From the NCBI RefSeq assembly GCF_029094525.1, contig NZ_CP119107.1:868001-932000 (forward strand): a DNA stretch of 64,000 nt, written 5' to 3'. Under the pieces are notes generated by a model. It worked only from the letters and a program-made list of their open reading frames with translations. It was not told the origin of the DNA and did not search any database. The position numbers and the translations under genes are program-made. Positions 33,701 to 42,617 of this stretch are shown here, piece by piece. This DNA is from Pullulanibacillus sp. KACC 23026 (lineage in GTDB: Bacteria; Bacillota; Bacilli; Bacillales; Sporolactobacillaceae). Every line of letters starts with the position of its first letter. Position 1 is the first letter of the stretch.

Positions 33701-34885
33701 TCAGTTTGTACCGGTCTGTTGGTTTCTTTTAAGTAATGTCATGCACAAGAAGCAAAAGACAATCGTTCCGAGGCAGACAGCCCCTAGCATCATACGAGAG
33801 CCATAGGCATCAAAAATGTCACCGACGCCGATTGGCCCTAATCCGCTCCCTAAAAAAAGTGAAAAAGCAAAAACGGATACGGCGGTTGCACGACCGTTTG
33901 GCAATAAATCCGTCGCAAACGTCTGAAGGGTAGAATGGCAGTAACTAAAGCCGAAACCAAGAATAATAAAACCGACTGTTAGTGAAATGACACTTTGCCA
34001 TCCCCAGATCACCCCGAATCCTAGGATCATTAAACCCGAACCAAGCATGGGCATTTTGGTTGTGCCAACACGGCTCAGCACCTTAGTTATGGTCTTACTT
34101 CCAATAAAAGCGCCAACACTATAAGTGGCGGTCAAGAGTCCGATGATGAGGTAGGATAAATGAAGGGTGGAAACGCCATAGACTCCAAGGAATGTGAACC
34201 CTCCGTAAAAGACGAGACCCTCACAGAGCACTAATCCATAAATTTGCCAAGACCGTTTGTGTTTAAAAAGCTCTATGTAACGCTTCAAGATAGGTGTTGG
34301 GTTTGGTTTAACTGGAATCGTTTCGCGGCCGCGCTCGCGAAAGATGGCTAATAGTGCGGGGATACAGGCTAACCCCAGTAAAAAGAAAAGGATGCGATAG
34401 GAAAAGAATTGGGCGACTAATCCGCCAATGACAATTCCCAATGCTTGGCCGGATGTTGAAAAGGACATAAAGAGGGCAATGGCACCTGGTCTTTCTGAAA
34501 GGTCAAACCGGTCGCCGATTTGTGCAAGAGTGGTAGGGATAATCCCAGCGGCAAATAGTCCGGTCAGAACGCGTAAGACTAACAGCCAAGAGAATACATG
34601 GGCCACACCGCATAACAGCGTGCCAAGTGAAAATAAACACAAAGCCATAAAGATGGTGCTGACCTTCCCGATTTTCTCAGCAATCGGACCATAAACTAAT
34701 TGGAATACTCCATAGGGAATGGAATAGGCCGTCACAAGCAAGGCAACGGAAGACATGGAAGTGTGAAGACTGACTGCCATTGCCGGCAGCATGGGGGCAA
34801 TGGCCCGATTATCGGCATTGACCAGAAAGCCGCCCAACCCAAGCGACAGCAGCATTTGTCTATTTCTTGAAGCATTCCTCTCCAT
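33701..34885 (-). CDS. MFS transporter, multidrug-efflux type
   Basis: 394 residues with twelve hydrophobic segments. The MFS motif A lies in YGPIAEKIGKVSTIF and the early helix has the D-NR-AIAPMLPAMA pattern of drug/proton antiporters; helix five has the GIVIGGLVAQF glycines of motif C. The family is Bcr/YdhP/NepI-like 12-TM exporters. No regulator lies beside it. The protein start ATG has AAGGAGT upstream on the minus strand. Function as a drug or metabolite exporter is inferred only. Confidence 0.88.
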   Translation of the reverse strand: MERNASRNRQMLLSLGLGGFLVNADNRAIAPMLPAMAVSLHTSMSSVALLVTAYSIPYGVFQLVYGPIAEKIGKVSTIFMALCLFSLGTLLCGVAHVFSWLLVLRVLTGLFAAGIIPTTLAQIGDRFDLSERPGAIALFMSFSTSGQALGIVIGGLVAQFFSYRILFFLLGLACIPALLAIFRERGRETIPVKPNPTPILKRYIELFKHKRSWQIYGLVLCEGLVFYGGFTFLGVYGVSTLHLSYLIIGLLTATYSVGAFIGSKTITKVLSRVGTTKMPMLGSGLMILGFGVIWGWQSVISLTVGFIILGFGFSYCHSTLQTFATDLLPNGRATAVSVFAFSLFLGSGLGPIGVGDIFDAYGSRMMLGAVCLGTIVFCFLCMTLLKRNQQTGTN

Positions 34886-35065
34886 ACAAAAACTCCTTCT
34901 CTAACTATATAAACCTATGTAATCATTTTATCTTTTTTTATTCAAATAACTTGATTATGGAAAGTGGATCCAATTTTCTCATGCATTTAGAAAGCTAACT
35001 GTTATGTGGGTTGCCCTGCCCTAGTGTTAGGGGCAAACTAGTTATGGATTGGGAGGGACAGTCTT

Positions 35066-35548
35066 ATGTCGGCTATCAAGATGCAAAAGTTCACTTCAAG
35101 CGACTTTTATGAGTATTTTCTTCTTGTTTCCAATGAGAGCGTAATGCGGATGATTACGGAACGGGCTATTCCATTTGATGAAGCCAAGGAAAACTATAAG
35201 AAGCTATTAAATCGCAATAATAGATACGAAGGTTTTGGCTCTTATAAGGTGTTGAATGAGGCGCATGATTTTATCGGACTTGGGAGTTTGATTTTAAATG
35301 AAAACACCTGTGAAGAAGCTGAATTGGGCTATATGCTGATGCCGAACTATTGGGGCAGGGGATATGGGAGCACGATTGCTAAAAGCTTAATCCGTCGAGC
35401 CGAAAGTGCCGGGCTCAAGCGGTTAACTGCCATCATTGATCCTCAAAATGGGCCCTCTAGAATAATCTTAATAAAAAATGGGTTTCACTCCGAAAAAGTG
35501 TGTGAGATCGATGGATTGCCCGGAGAAATATTAAGCAAGGAGTTATAA
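35066..35548 (+). CDS. GNAT acetyltransferase, RimJ/RimL type
   Basis: 160 residues; ATG 35066 behind GGGAGGGA. The acetyl-CoA loop is MLMPNYWGRGYGSTIAKSL and the late motif DPQNGPSRIILIKNGFHSE; SYKVLNEAHDFIGLGSLIL supplies the middle strands. The RYG/G-R-G-Y-G pattern is typical of RimL-like enzymes acting on protein N-termini or antibiotics. The neighbouring gene 125 bp downstream is not obviously linked. Substrate unknown. Confidence 0.88.
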   Translation: MSAIKMQKFTSSDFYEYFLLVSNESVMRMITERAIPFDEAKENYKKLLNRNNRYEGFGSYKVLNEAHDFIGLGSLILNENTCEEAELGYMLMPNYWGRGYGSTIAKSLIRRAESAGLKRLTAIIDPQNGPSRIILIKNGFHSEKVCEIDGLPGEILSKEL

Positions 35549-35672
35549 TGCCATCATTTATTCTGATAGTTAATTTTTGGGACAGATTTCTACTGGAAAA
35601 TAATTGCTCTAAGTGGTCTGTTCCCGGCATGCAGTTGTTTCTTTAAAAAGGATGGATTAGGGGGAATGGTAA

Positions 35673-35999
35673 GTGACTGATCAAGGAATGGCTCCAGAGT
35701 ACCCTTATTATGCGGTTATTTTTACTTCACAGAGAACGGACGGTGACAAGGGTTATGGGAGAATGGCGAGGAAAATGGAGGAACTGGCCTCACAGCAGGA
35801 AGGATTCTTAGGAATTGAGAGTGCAAGGGATTCGGAACTTGGCATCACGGTCTCATATTGGGATTCCTTAGAAGCCATTCAAAAGTGGAAAGACCACGCT
35901 GCCCATCAGGTTGCCCAAGAAAAAGGAAGGACAGAATGGTATAAAAACTATAAGGTTAGAATTTGCAAAGTCGAGAGGGACTACTCGTTTGAACTCTAG
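35673..35999 (+). CDS. Antibiotic-biosynthesis-monooxygenase (ABM) fold protein
   Basis: 108 residues; GTG 35673 follows GGGGGAATGG. The dimeric alpha-beta barrel pattern is evident: YAVIFTSQR, RMARKMEELASQQEGFLGIES, GITVSYWDSLEAIQKWKDHAAHQVAQEKGR. The SYWDSLEAIQKWK-x-x-A-x-H segment matches ABM proteins such as YqjZ of B. subtilis, which is likely the closest type. Possible activities include heme or quinone monooxygenase, but the catalytic residues of neither are clear. Monocistronic. Confidence 0.85.
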   Translation: MTDQGMAPEYPYYAVIFTSQRTDGDKGYGRMARKMEELASQQEGFLGIESARDSELGITVSYWDSLEAIQKWKDHAAHQVAQEKGRTEWYKNYKVRICKVERDYSFEL

Positions 36000-36393
36000 A
36001 ATTTTTAAAAAAAACTGAATGGCGACGATCAGAAAAATTGGAATCAGGCGGCTTAGGCCAATCGACCGATATTTTAACATAAAAAAGGAAAAGGCTTCCT
36101 GCGTATGGAATTAGATAAAAAAAGACGTCGGTTTGAAGTGGTTTATCGGGAGGAGATTCTCGTTAAACGCGGAACCTGCACGAATTCGTCCAAATCAAAT
36201 TGGTCTGTTTGAATAAGAGAAAACAACGATGACTGTGAGCCAATCAAAACGATTCTGGGTGAAACAGCCATTTAACTCTTTTTAGTTAGGAAAAGTGTTG
36301 GGTTCATTTGGATTGATGAATGACCCAAGCTATCTTTTTGAAAAAGAGTCATTAAACGCTTGATCTTATAAATACTTTTGTTGTTAGCCATCA
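36000..36393. other. Intergenic stretch without a supported gene
   Basis: No frame with a ribosome site or recognisable motif. No repeats of the window's families were seen. Confidence 0.5.
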
Positions 36394-37236
36394 TTGTGCA
36401 GGGAGTGGATTCCAATTCGTTCATCAACCCATTTAGTCAAAATGAAATCAAGGCTTCGTGATTTGGAGGCTTTTTTGTCAGCGGTAAGATTAAATACAGG
36501 GAGAAGCAGAAGAGAGCTTGTTCTTGATATTTTCAATTTAACAGAGAACCAATTAGATGAACTGTTGTTTTTCGGGATGTTTCAATTGGACAGCGATGCC
36601 GAACAACTCAAGCAGCAATTAAGGGAGCTGCGGCTGCTTGGTTTTGAAACTTTTATAAAAGAAGAATTGGAGCTTTTGCATGGATTCTATCCCTCTCATA
36701 AAGCTGTCAAATTTGAGCTGTTTCTTTTAGATGAGAAGGATGAGTTCGTGAAAACCAAGTTAGGTGGCGTCTCGGCTTTTACCGAATGGAATGGCAGGAT
36801 GGTGTTTGTTGTAGAGCCGGATGAACGTGTACGCCAAACGCTCAAGTCCGTCATTACGCACGAATATCATCACCACTGGCGCATGAGCGCTCTAAAGGTA
36901 GCGAGTGAAGAGGAGAGTTTGCTGGACCGGCTTGTTTTAGAAGGACTGGCTGAGCATTTTGTCAGGCTTCGTTTAGGGGAAGAGTTCCTTGGCCCTTATA
37001 GAGAGGCGCTTTCTGAGGAGCAGGCAAGACGATTATGGGAAACCACCTACAAATACCATGTAGGTGAAATGGGGGATGCTGCGGACCCCTATATGTTTGG
37101 CCATCCGGATAATGGCCTGCCTTTTTGGGGCGGCTATGCTTTAGGCTATTATCTGGTGAAGTGGTATCTCGAGGAGCATGAGGAGATCTCGATTGAAGAG
37201 TTAACGGTGCTGCCATCTGAAGCTTTTATGATTTAA
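36394..37236 (+). CDS. DUF2268 putative zinc metalloprotease
   Basis: Up to 280 residues. The gluzincin-type motif is SVITHEYHHHWRMS, with the third ligand probably in LVLEGLAEHF, as in DUF2268 (YjaZ of B. subtilis). Other family strings are KFELFLLDEK and WGGYALGYYLVKWYL. The start is odd: TTG 36394 has no ribosome site, whereas GGGAGTG at 36401 is followed 8 bp later by ATT at 36415 (I-R-S-S-T-H-L), which lies where family members usually begin. The first ATG (codon 17, MKSRLR) would cut family sequence. The C-terminus ends at VLPSEAFMI and may be slightly truncated, as the following DNA is an IS remnant. Confidence 0.8.
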   Translation: MCREWIPIRSSTHLVKMKSRLRDLEAFLSAVRLNTGRSRRELVLDIFNLTENQLDELLFFGMFQLDSDAEQLKQQLRELRLLGFETFIKEELELLHGFYPSHKAVKFELFLLDEKDEFVKTKLGGVSAFTEWNGRMVFVVEPDERVRQTLKSVITHEYHHHWRMSALKVASEEESLLDRLVLEGLAEHFVRLRLGEEFLGPYREALSEEQARRLWETTYKYHVGEMGDAADPYMFGHPDNGLPFWGGYALGYYLVKWYLEEHEEISIEELTVLPSEAFMI

Positions 37237-37354
37237 ATCGAGGAGCTAAGCTTTGAGGCTATTTTGGGTCTCGTTGCTGATCTGCTGGGAGACTTGGTTT
37301 ACATCAAAAAGTCTTTGAAAGAGCTGCTGCGGAGTTCACCCTCTGTGCGAATCG

Positions 37355-37987
37355 TTGGCTATATCGAAACCTCAGTTGAAAAAGCAGCTTTCCTTCTTGG
37401 TAGAATATGAGCGTCGTTATCATCTTCATTCGAATGAGAACTTGTTTCGCCAAAAGCTCTATCAAATCATTGCCGGATATTCCGAAGATGATGCGGCAGA
37501 TGACCTAACGAAAGATCCCGTTTTTACTCAAATCATTGGCACAAATGCCTTGGCTTCTCAGCCTAGTTTATCTCGCTTTTTCAAACGATTTGATGACCAA
37601 TTAGTGGAAGAATTAAACCAAGCGAATCAAGCACTTCTTGATAAGGTCCATCAGCACAGAGAATCTAAGGCTCTCATTCTAGATCTCGATTCAACGCATT
37701 CAGATGCCTATGGTGAACAAGAAGAATCAGCTTATAATGCTCATTACGGAACAGTGGGATTTCATCCATTGGTTGCCTTTGATGGTGTAACAGGTGACTT
37801 TCTTAAAGCTAAGCTACGCCCAGGGAATGTGTATACGTCAAACGGTGTGGTCGATTTCATTCAACCCCTGATTGAACATTACAACGAAACATTTCGACCC
37901 GGCAGGAAGTGCTTTTCTTCCGAGGAGGCTGAAGCGTTGCCCGCGGAAAGCGAGCCTATTTCCGCTTTCATAAATGGAAAAAGGTAA
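37355..37987 (+). pseudogene. IS1380-family transposase fragment
   Basis: A 210-codon frame from a TTG without a ribosome site. The middle of an IS1380 transposase is clear: NLFRQKLYQIIAGYSEDDAA, PVFTQIIGTNALASQPSLSR, LILDLDSTHSDAYGEQEES (first catalytic Asp) and KLRPGNVYTSNGVVDFI. Full transposases have about 430-450 residues; here both ends are lost. The N-terminal match begins only around codon 13, and after FRPGRKC the frame runs into an unrelated repeat (37921-37965). No terminal inverted repeats seen. Non-functional remnant. Confidence 0.88.
37921..37965. repeat. GAGGAGGCT-CCGCGGAAAGCGAGC repeat (family C)
   Basis: Contains CGAGGAGGCTGAAGCGTTGC then CCGCGGAAAGCGAGC. The same element occurs in inverse orientation at 56784-56885. 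Its left junction cuts the IS1380 transposase. Confidence 0.8.
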
Positions 37988-38291
37988 ATGACACCAATCC
38001 AAGAAAAAGGCCAAAGAAACACGGGAGAAGTCTGCCCCCAAAAAGAAGAATGGTTTCCATATATTTGGAAACAGCTTCTTTAACGAGTAAATTCTTTTTC
38101 CTATTCTGTGAAGAATTTGAACCCTACTCGTTTTTGGCGAATGTCAGCATTTAATCACTGCGGTATGAATAATTCAGGTAGACCTTTATAGAGAATGTTT
38201 ATATAAGAAATAATTAACTCTAGAATAGAGTGTAAAGTTTTACTCTTTAATGAGTAATGAGATTTCATTTTCACTTTAGGAGGAGTGCAAT

Positions 38292-38597
38292 TTGTTGTCA
38301 CATAGTTTTAGGTTTATATTAATTGTTATGTCTGTAGTTTTTTTACTATTTGGTTGCTCTAATAATCTTAATTCAAAATCAAATTTAGTAAAAAAAAGCA
38401 GTCATTTGTATCAAAAACAAACAAATAATATTGAATCAAAACAGGATGGGGAACTTATATCATTAAAGAAAATTAATATTCAGCAGATATATGATTTGCA
38501 ATCATACCGCATGACATATTGGAGTGATGGGGTTAAAACAGTTGCTTACGTGGCAGCGCCAAAGGAAATAAATGTTGGATTATCGAAGACTTTGTGA
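38292..38597 (+). pseudogene. Truncated lipoprotein, possibly an alpha/beta-hydrolase N-terminus
   Basis: TTG 38292 behind AGGAGGAGTG starts a 101-codon frame with a lipoprotein signal (ILIVMSVVFLLFGC, lipobox Cys at about residue 22). The last part, YRMTYWSDGVKTVAYVAAPK, matches the opening strand of prolyl-oligopeptidase/dienelactone-hydrolase-like lipoproteins (T-Y-x-SDG-x-K-x-x-x-Y-x-x-x-P). The frame stops there and no catalytic domain follows, so this appears to be a 5' remnant of a 300- to 350-residue enzyme. It may still make a short lipoprotein. Confidence 0.6.
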
Positions 38598-38670
38598 AAA
38601 AATGGTTCTTAAGGTAAAAACCGTAGTGTAATGGTTAACAAGAAATTTTAGAGTCACCTGCGATCGTTGA

Positions 38671-38874
38671 AATAAGCGGAGATTTTTCCGTTATCAACCA
38701 AAGTAGCGTTCAGTTCGTCGTAAATAAGCGGAGTTTTTCCGTTTAAACCAAAAGAAATGATCCATTTTCATATTTTTCGAGTCAATAGTCGGAATTTCTC
38801 CGTCTATTTTAGCTATTTTTAATGTCGATTTCTAAATAAGCGGAATTTCTCCGCTTATTTAGAAAGTTCGCTTT
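38671..38874. repeat. Four ATAAGCGGA-TCCG hairpin repeats (family D)
   Basis: Short elements of the form AAGCGGA, 4-6 T-rich bases, TCCGnTT at about 38673, 38723, 38789 and 38836. The last is a near-perfect palindrome, AAATAAGCGGAATTTCTCCG then CTTATTT. They follow the truncated lipoprotein gene. Confidence 0.8.
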
Positions 38875-39573
38875 AGCCCTTTAATGAAATAGGTAATCGA
38901 TTGCCTTTTATGAAAATAATCAAACCGAATCTCAAAAGATTCGGTTGTTTTGACGTTTACTAGTCTTTTCTTTCTGTGATTCTATTGTGAATAGTAGGGT
39001 GATTGAAGGTGATAATTAGCGTTTTGCATCTCACAAGTAAACCCGTTAACTTTATTAAGGTATCGTCTTTTTCTTATTCAGCTAACGGTGATAATGTTTT
39101 TAGTTCCTAATTTATTGTTAGTCTAATAAAAAAAACTTACAAGTGATCAGACACAGCGCATACTATGAGTTCTCAAATTTTAGCCCATCCCACAATGTTT
39201 TTTTACGGTTAATTTTCGTGCCAATTTGAATTTATCTTTTTGTGTAGGAGGCGAACTTTTGAGGGCGTCTTCTTCTAATTGAAGCCTAAACCTAGCATAA
39301 AGGGCATGAGAGCCAAGATACTGATAAACATCAGAATTTGAATCGGTGCATATAGAAGCCTTTATCATTCAAATTCGGTATAACTCCATCTGTCTTCAAA
39401 TAACAAGATCCCAAACGGTTTAACAAATTTATATAAGATTTCCACAATATAACTCGCTATTGATCATGATAATAACTGATCCTCGCCCTATTTCGTTATT
39501 GGACAGCCCCGCTGATGCCTGGGCTGCAGCCATTTTTTAAAATGATTGATCTTTTAATAAAAAATAGAAAAAA

Positions 39574-39610
39574 CACATCCATTTTGTTTCAATGATGGAT
39601 GCGTTTTTTT
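39574..39610. terminator. Bidirectional terminator after the PrpR-type gene
   Basis: CACATCCAT and ATGGATGCG pair, with A-runs on the left and T-runs on the right, so it works in either direction. It lies about 80 bp past the stop of the minus-strand activator gene. Confidence 0.82.
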
Positions 39611-39687
39611 GATAAACAGCCTTTAAAAGTCTGGCGATAAATGAAGGTCAATCAAACGTTCACCTGAATTTTTCTTTGTTTTTATTC

Positions 39688-41604
39688 CTATTGTGCCTCG
39701 ATGTCTTTTAATTTTCTCCATAACGTAGCACGGCTGATGCCTAGCTTTCGAGCGATTAAGTCTTTGTTGCCGTTGAGCTTTTCTAGATGGTTAAGGATGA
39801 CCTGTTTTTCGATATCTTTAAGTGTTCCTTCATAACTAGGGGACATGGAACGCTTTTCAATAGCAGAGTTGTCTTGAACTTTATCATTCAGTTCGTTGAT
39901 CATTTCAATAGAGACCATCTCTTTTGGAATATCAGTCTGCGAAAGAACCACGAATTTCTCTAATATATTTTCCAATTGCCGGATGTTACCAGGCCAAGAA
40001 TAGTTTAAAAACGTATTAATCAGTTCGTTTGGTATGACGGGCTTTGGACAATTGTACCGATTGGAAAGCTTATTCAGCAGCTTGCTCACAAGTATTGGAA
40101 TGTCCTCTTTGCGTTCTCTAAGAGGGGGGAGCGGAATAGTTAGCACGTTCAGCCGGTAGTAGAGATCCGCCCGGAATTTCCCTTCGCTGATGTCTTTTTG
40201 TATATCGCGATGGGTAGCTGCGATAACCCGAACATCGATACTAATGATCGAGCTTCCTCCAATGCGCATGATTTCACGCTCCTGAATCACACGCAATAGA
40301 CGTGATTGCAATTCAAGAGGCATTTCACCAATTTCATCAAGGAAGATCGTACCGCTATGGGCCAGTTCAAAGAGCCCTGCCTTCCCATTTCGACTAGCCC
40401 CTGTAAAGGCCCCAGGCTCATAACCAAAAAGCTCACTCTCAAGTAGATTAGGAGGAAGCGCCCCACAGTTAATTGGAACAAAAGGCCGATTGTTTCGATT
40501 GCTTTGATTATGAATGCTTTGAGCAATTAATTCTTTCCCCGTACCTGTCTCTCCTTGAAGTAATATAGTCGAATCGGTTTGACTAAAATGAGTCACCTTT
40601 TCTGCCACATTTTTCATTGCCGGAGCAACCGCCACGAGATCCTTCAAGCTTTGTTTGGCGACAAATCCAGAATGGCTTAATTTACGGCGGATTTTATGCT
40701 CTAGCTTCTGAATGTGTGTGACGTCCTGTAAAGTCACGACCCAGCCTATTTTCTCATGGCCAACTACGATGGTTCGTTTCGAAACGGAAACGACGGAGTC
40801 CTGCAGTTTGGCAATTTCCCCATTAAATTCCTGCTTCTCATTTATTAAGTGAAGCAGCTCCTGTTCTGAATTCAAAGCGCTTTCTATTTGGTGGTTCATA
40901 AAAGAGTTAGGGTCTTGTTTAAGAAGAACGACTGCCCGATTATTCGCCAATATGATCTGAGAATCGTTGGAGATGATAAAGATCCCATCTTGGGCGGTTT
41001 CAAGAATCATTCGCAATTGCTCATTAATCTTCCGTTCCTGAAAACGCGCAAGAATGAGGTTTTCGGCCATATCGAAAGCTTCATGGACGCTTGAGCTAGA
41101 TGGCATGAGCTTAATTCCAGGCAAGCCAAATTTTTTCGTGTAGTCGATGGACATTCCATCACCCACAACAAAATCGATTTGGTCTTCAATAGCTTTTCTA
41201 ACCTGAAGATCTAAGTCATGCTCATAGGAGAAGACCGGGTAAATTTTAATATCAATATAGCTTCCGAGCTCACGATAATCACATATAATGTTTTCTACTC
41301 CAATGAGACCAATCTTTTGATAACGGGTCTTTAAGGAATGAACTGTTCTCAGGATATCGAGTACAGTCATTTTGACTTCCACGACAGGGATATGAAGCTT
41401 TTGTTTTAAAAGAGTGGCCTGGCCTCCTCGGGTAATTATGACCTCCGCCCCATTAGCTTCTTCTTGCTTAGCAATTGGAACCGTTTCTTCAAACGAAAAA
41501 TCCCGATCGCTTTCTGGCGCATAAATTTTGTAGGAATCGCCGACAGCTGTCCGAACGGTATCAGCAAACTCCTTTGAAGGGGCAATGACGATAATTTGGC
41601 TCAT
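39688..41604 (-). CDS. PrpR-type sigma-54-dependent transcriptional activator
   Basis: 638 residues. Residues about 1-190 form a PrpR_N sensor domain (IIVIAPSKEFADTV, EVIITRGGQATLLKQK, SVHEAFDMAENLI). About 195-305 is a PAS domain (MILETAQDGIFIISNDSQII). About 325-560 is the AAA+ domain with Walker A GETGTGKE, the sigma-54 contact loop GAFTGASRNGKAGLFE and Walker B GTIFLDEIGEMP. The C-terminus is a Fis-type helix-turn-helix (NKDLIARKLGISRATLWRKL). PrpR_N domains bind small carboxylates or sugar-acid ligands. It is divergent from a sigma-54 promoter and so should activate the sugar-acid operon. The palindrome 41640-41654 next to its start is a likely binding site. Confidence 0.95.
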   Translation of the reverse strand: MSQIIVIAPSKEFADTVRTAVGDSYKIYAPESDRDFSFEETVPIAKQEEANGAEVIITRGGQATLLKQKLHIPVVEVKMTVLDILRTVHSLKTRYQKIGLIGVENIICDYRELGSYIDIKIYPVFSYEHDLDLQVRKAIEDQIDFVVGDGMSIDYTKKFGLPGIKLMPSSSSVHEAFDMAENLILARFQERKINEQLRMILETAQDGIFIISNDSQIILANNRAVVLLKQDPNSFMNHQIESALNSEQELLHLINEKQEFNGEIAKLQDSVVSVSKRTIVVGHEKIGWVVTLQDVTHIQKLEHKIRRKLSHSGFVAKQSLKDLVAVAPAMKNVAEKVTHFSQTDSTILLQGETGTGKELIAQSIHNQSNRNNRPFVPINCGALPPNLLESELFGYEPGAFTGASRNGKAGLFELAHSGTIFLDEIGEMPLELQSRLLRVIQEREIMRIGGSSIISIDVRVIAATHRDIQKDISEGKFRADLYYRLNVLTIPLPPLRERKEDIPILVSKLLNKLSNRYNCPKPVIPNELINTFLNYSWPGNIRQLENILEKFVVLSQTDIPKEMVSIEMINELNDKVQDNSAIEKRSMSPSYEGTLKDIEKQVILNHLEKLNGNKDLIARKLGISRATLWRKLKDIEAQ

Positions 41605-41639
41605 TATAGAACGCCTCTCGTTTTCAATATTTTAACGCT

Positions 41640-41667
41640 GTTTCAAAATGAAACGGCTTATGTTTCA
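41640..41667. promoter_or_regulatory. Candidate upstream activating sequence for the PrpR-type protein
   Basis: The perfect palindrome GTTTCAAAATGAAAC (41640-41654) is followed by a third half-site TGTTTCA at 41661-41667. It lies about 190 bp upstream of the -24 element, a normal distance for an enhancer-binding activator site. Confidence 0.55.
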
Positions 41668-41703
41668 ATTTTTATAAAAGTATATCATATTTGAATTTAG
41701 AAA

Positions 41704-41741
41704 TGAGAGCGTTTTTTTGAAAATGAATGAAAGCGTATTTA
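41704..41741. promoter_or_regulatory. Two cre-like CcpA half-consensus sites
   Basis: TGAGAGCGTTTTTT (41704-41717) and TGAAAGCGTATTTA (41728-41741) each match the TGWNANCGNTNWCA box at all but two positions. They lie between the activator palindrome and the -24/-12 promoter. Catabolite repression of the operon would be expected, but both are imperfect. Confidence 0.4.
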
Positions 41742-41840
41742 TTGATAAAAAAATATGGGAATCCGAAAACCCTTATTATTAAACTGTTTTCGCAAATAAG
41801 TAATTATTTTGTCGTTTTTTATTTTTATTTTTTTCTATTG

Positions 41841-41858
41841 TTGGCATGAAACTTGCAT
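41841..41858 (+). promoter_or_regulatory. Sigma-54 (-24/-12) promoter
   Basis: TTGGCATGAAACTTGCAT matches the consensus TTGGCAC-N5-TTGCW with GG and GC at the right spacing. It lies about 33-50 bp upstream of the aldolase ribosome site. The ATG inside it is therefore not a start codon. With a sigma-54 activator encoded divergently, the assignment is well supported. Confidence 0.9.
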
Positions 41859-41890
41859 ATAGAAAAGTGTGCGAAAGGAGGTCAAAGAAA

Positions 41891-42559
41891 GTGACTTTAG
41901 AAAAGCAAGAGCAGCTATCACAAAAATTGGTGGAAACAGGTAAGTATCTTTTAGCTAACCAGCTCGCATGGGGGACATCTGGAAATATCAGTGCTCGGCT
42001 AAATGACAAGCAAATGTTAATTACGGCTTCAGGTACAGAAATGGGAAGCCTCCAACCTAACGATTTTGCCTTCGTTAATTTTGAAACAGGTGACTGGGAG
42101 GGAGACCGTAAGCCATCTAAAGAAGTCCCTATGCATACAGGAATTTACCAAGTGCGTCAGGATGCTAATGTCATTCTTCACTCTTCACCGTTTTATACAA
42201 CATTAATGGCATCAAGTGAGGAGCCGATTGTTTCGGAATTGTTTGTTGAAACGATGTACTTCCTTGAGGATGTTGCTTATGTAGACTATTTTCATCCTGG
42301 CACCGCTGAGTTAGGGGAGGCGGTTAAGGAACAAGCTGAAAATGGCCATGTCCTTATTTTGAGAAATCATGGGGTTATTCTTTTTGATGATTCGTTTTCA
42401 GATGCTGTTATGAGATTAGAAACCCTGGAAATGGCCTGCCGAATGATTATAACGGCAAAATCAGCAGGGATCCCATTAACAAAGATTCCCGATCAGGTGG
42501 TTCGTGATTTCTTAGAAAACGCGCGGTATAAACCTAGGAAGAGAATTTGGCAAAAGTAG
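41891..42559 (+). CDS. Class II aldolase/adducin-family protein (OtnC/FucA-like)
   Basis: 222 residues from GTG 41891, 9 bp after AAAGGAGG; an ATG at 41846 lies inside the promoter. Family motifs: WGTSGNISARL, LITASGTEMG, EVPMHTGIYQ (Glu 78) and ILRNHGVILF (His 160). Zinc in this family is held by H-x-H plus a third His; here the pair reads ILHSSPFY (His 97 kept, Ser 99 in place of the second His). Relatives split fuculose-1-phosphate or decarboxylate 3-oxo-tetronate-4-phosphate (OtnC). First gene of the operon, so it probably acts on the kinase product or an upstream intermediate, with altered metal binding. Confidence 0.85.
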   Translation: MTLEKQEQLSQKLVETGKYLLANQLAWGTSGNISARLNDKQMLITASGTEMGSLQPNDFAFVNFETGDWEGDRKPSKEVPMHTGIYQVRQDANVILHSSPFYTTLMASSEEPIVSELFVETMYFLEDVAYVDYFHPGTAELGEAVKEQAENGHVLILRNHGVILFDDSFSDAVMRLETLEMACRMIITAKSAGIPLTKIPDQVVRDFLENARYKPRKRIWQK

Positions 42560-42617
42560 AATTAAAAGGAATTAATCAATATTATTAAATCTACATCTAC
42601 GAGGAAGTGTTATTGAC

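Larger units (their letters stand above)
38598..39687. other. Gene-poor stretch with short repeats and hairpins
   Basis: About 1.1 kb with no supported gene. It holds the AAGCGGA repeat group, a hairpin AACCGAATCT/AGATTCGGTT at 38923-38946 followed by a T-rich tail, and a terminator at 39574. A minus-strand 62-codon frame at 39180-39368 has no ribosome site and no motif. Confidence 0.55.

Noticed and set aside
38292-38597. Intact small lipoprotein gene
   Set aside because: The C-terminal part matches the first strand of a much larger hydrolase family and stops abruptly, so a truncated gene is more likely.
39180-39368. 62-residue minus-strand frame
   Set aside because: No ribosome site and no motif; lies in a decayed region.
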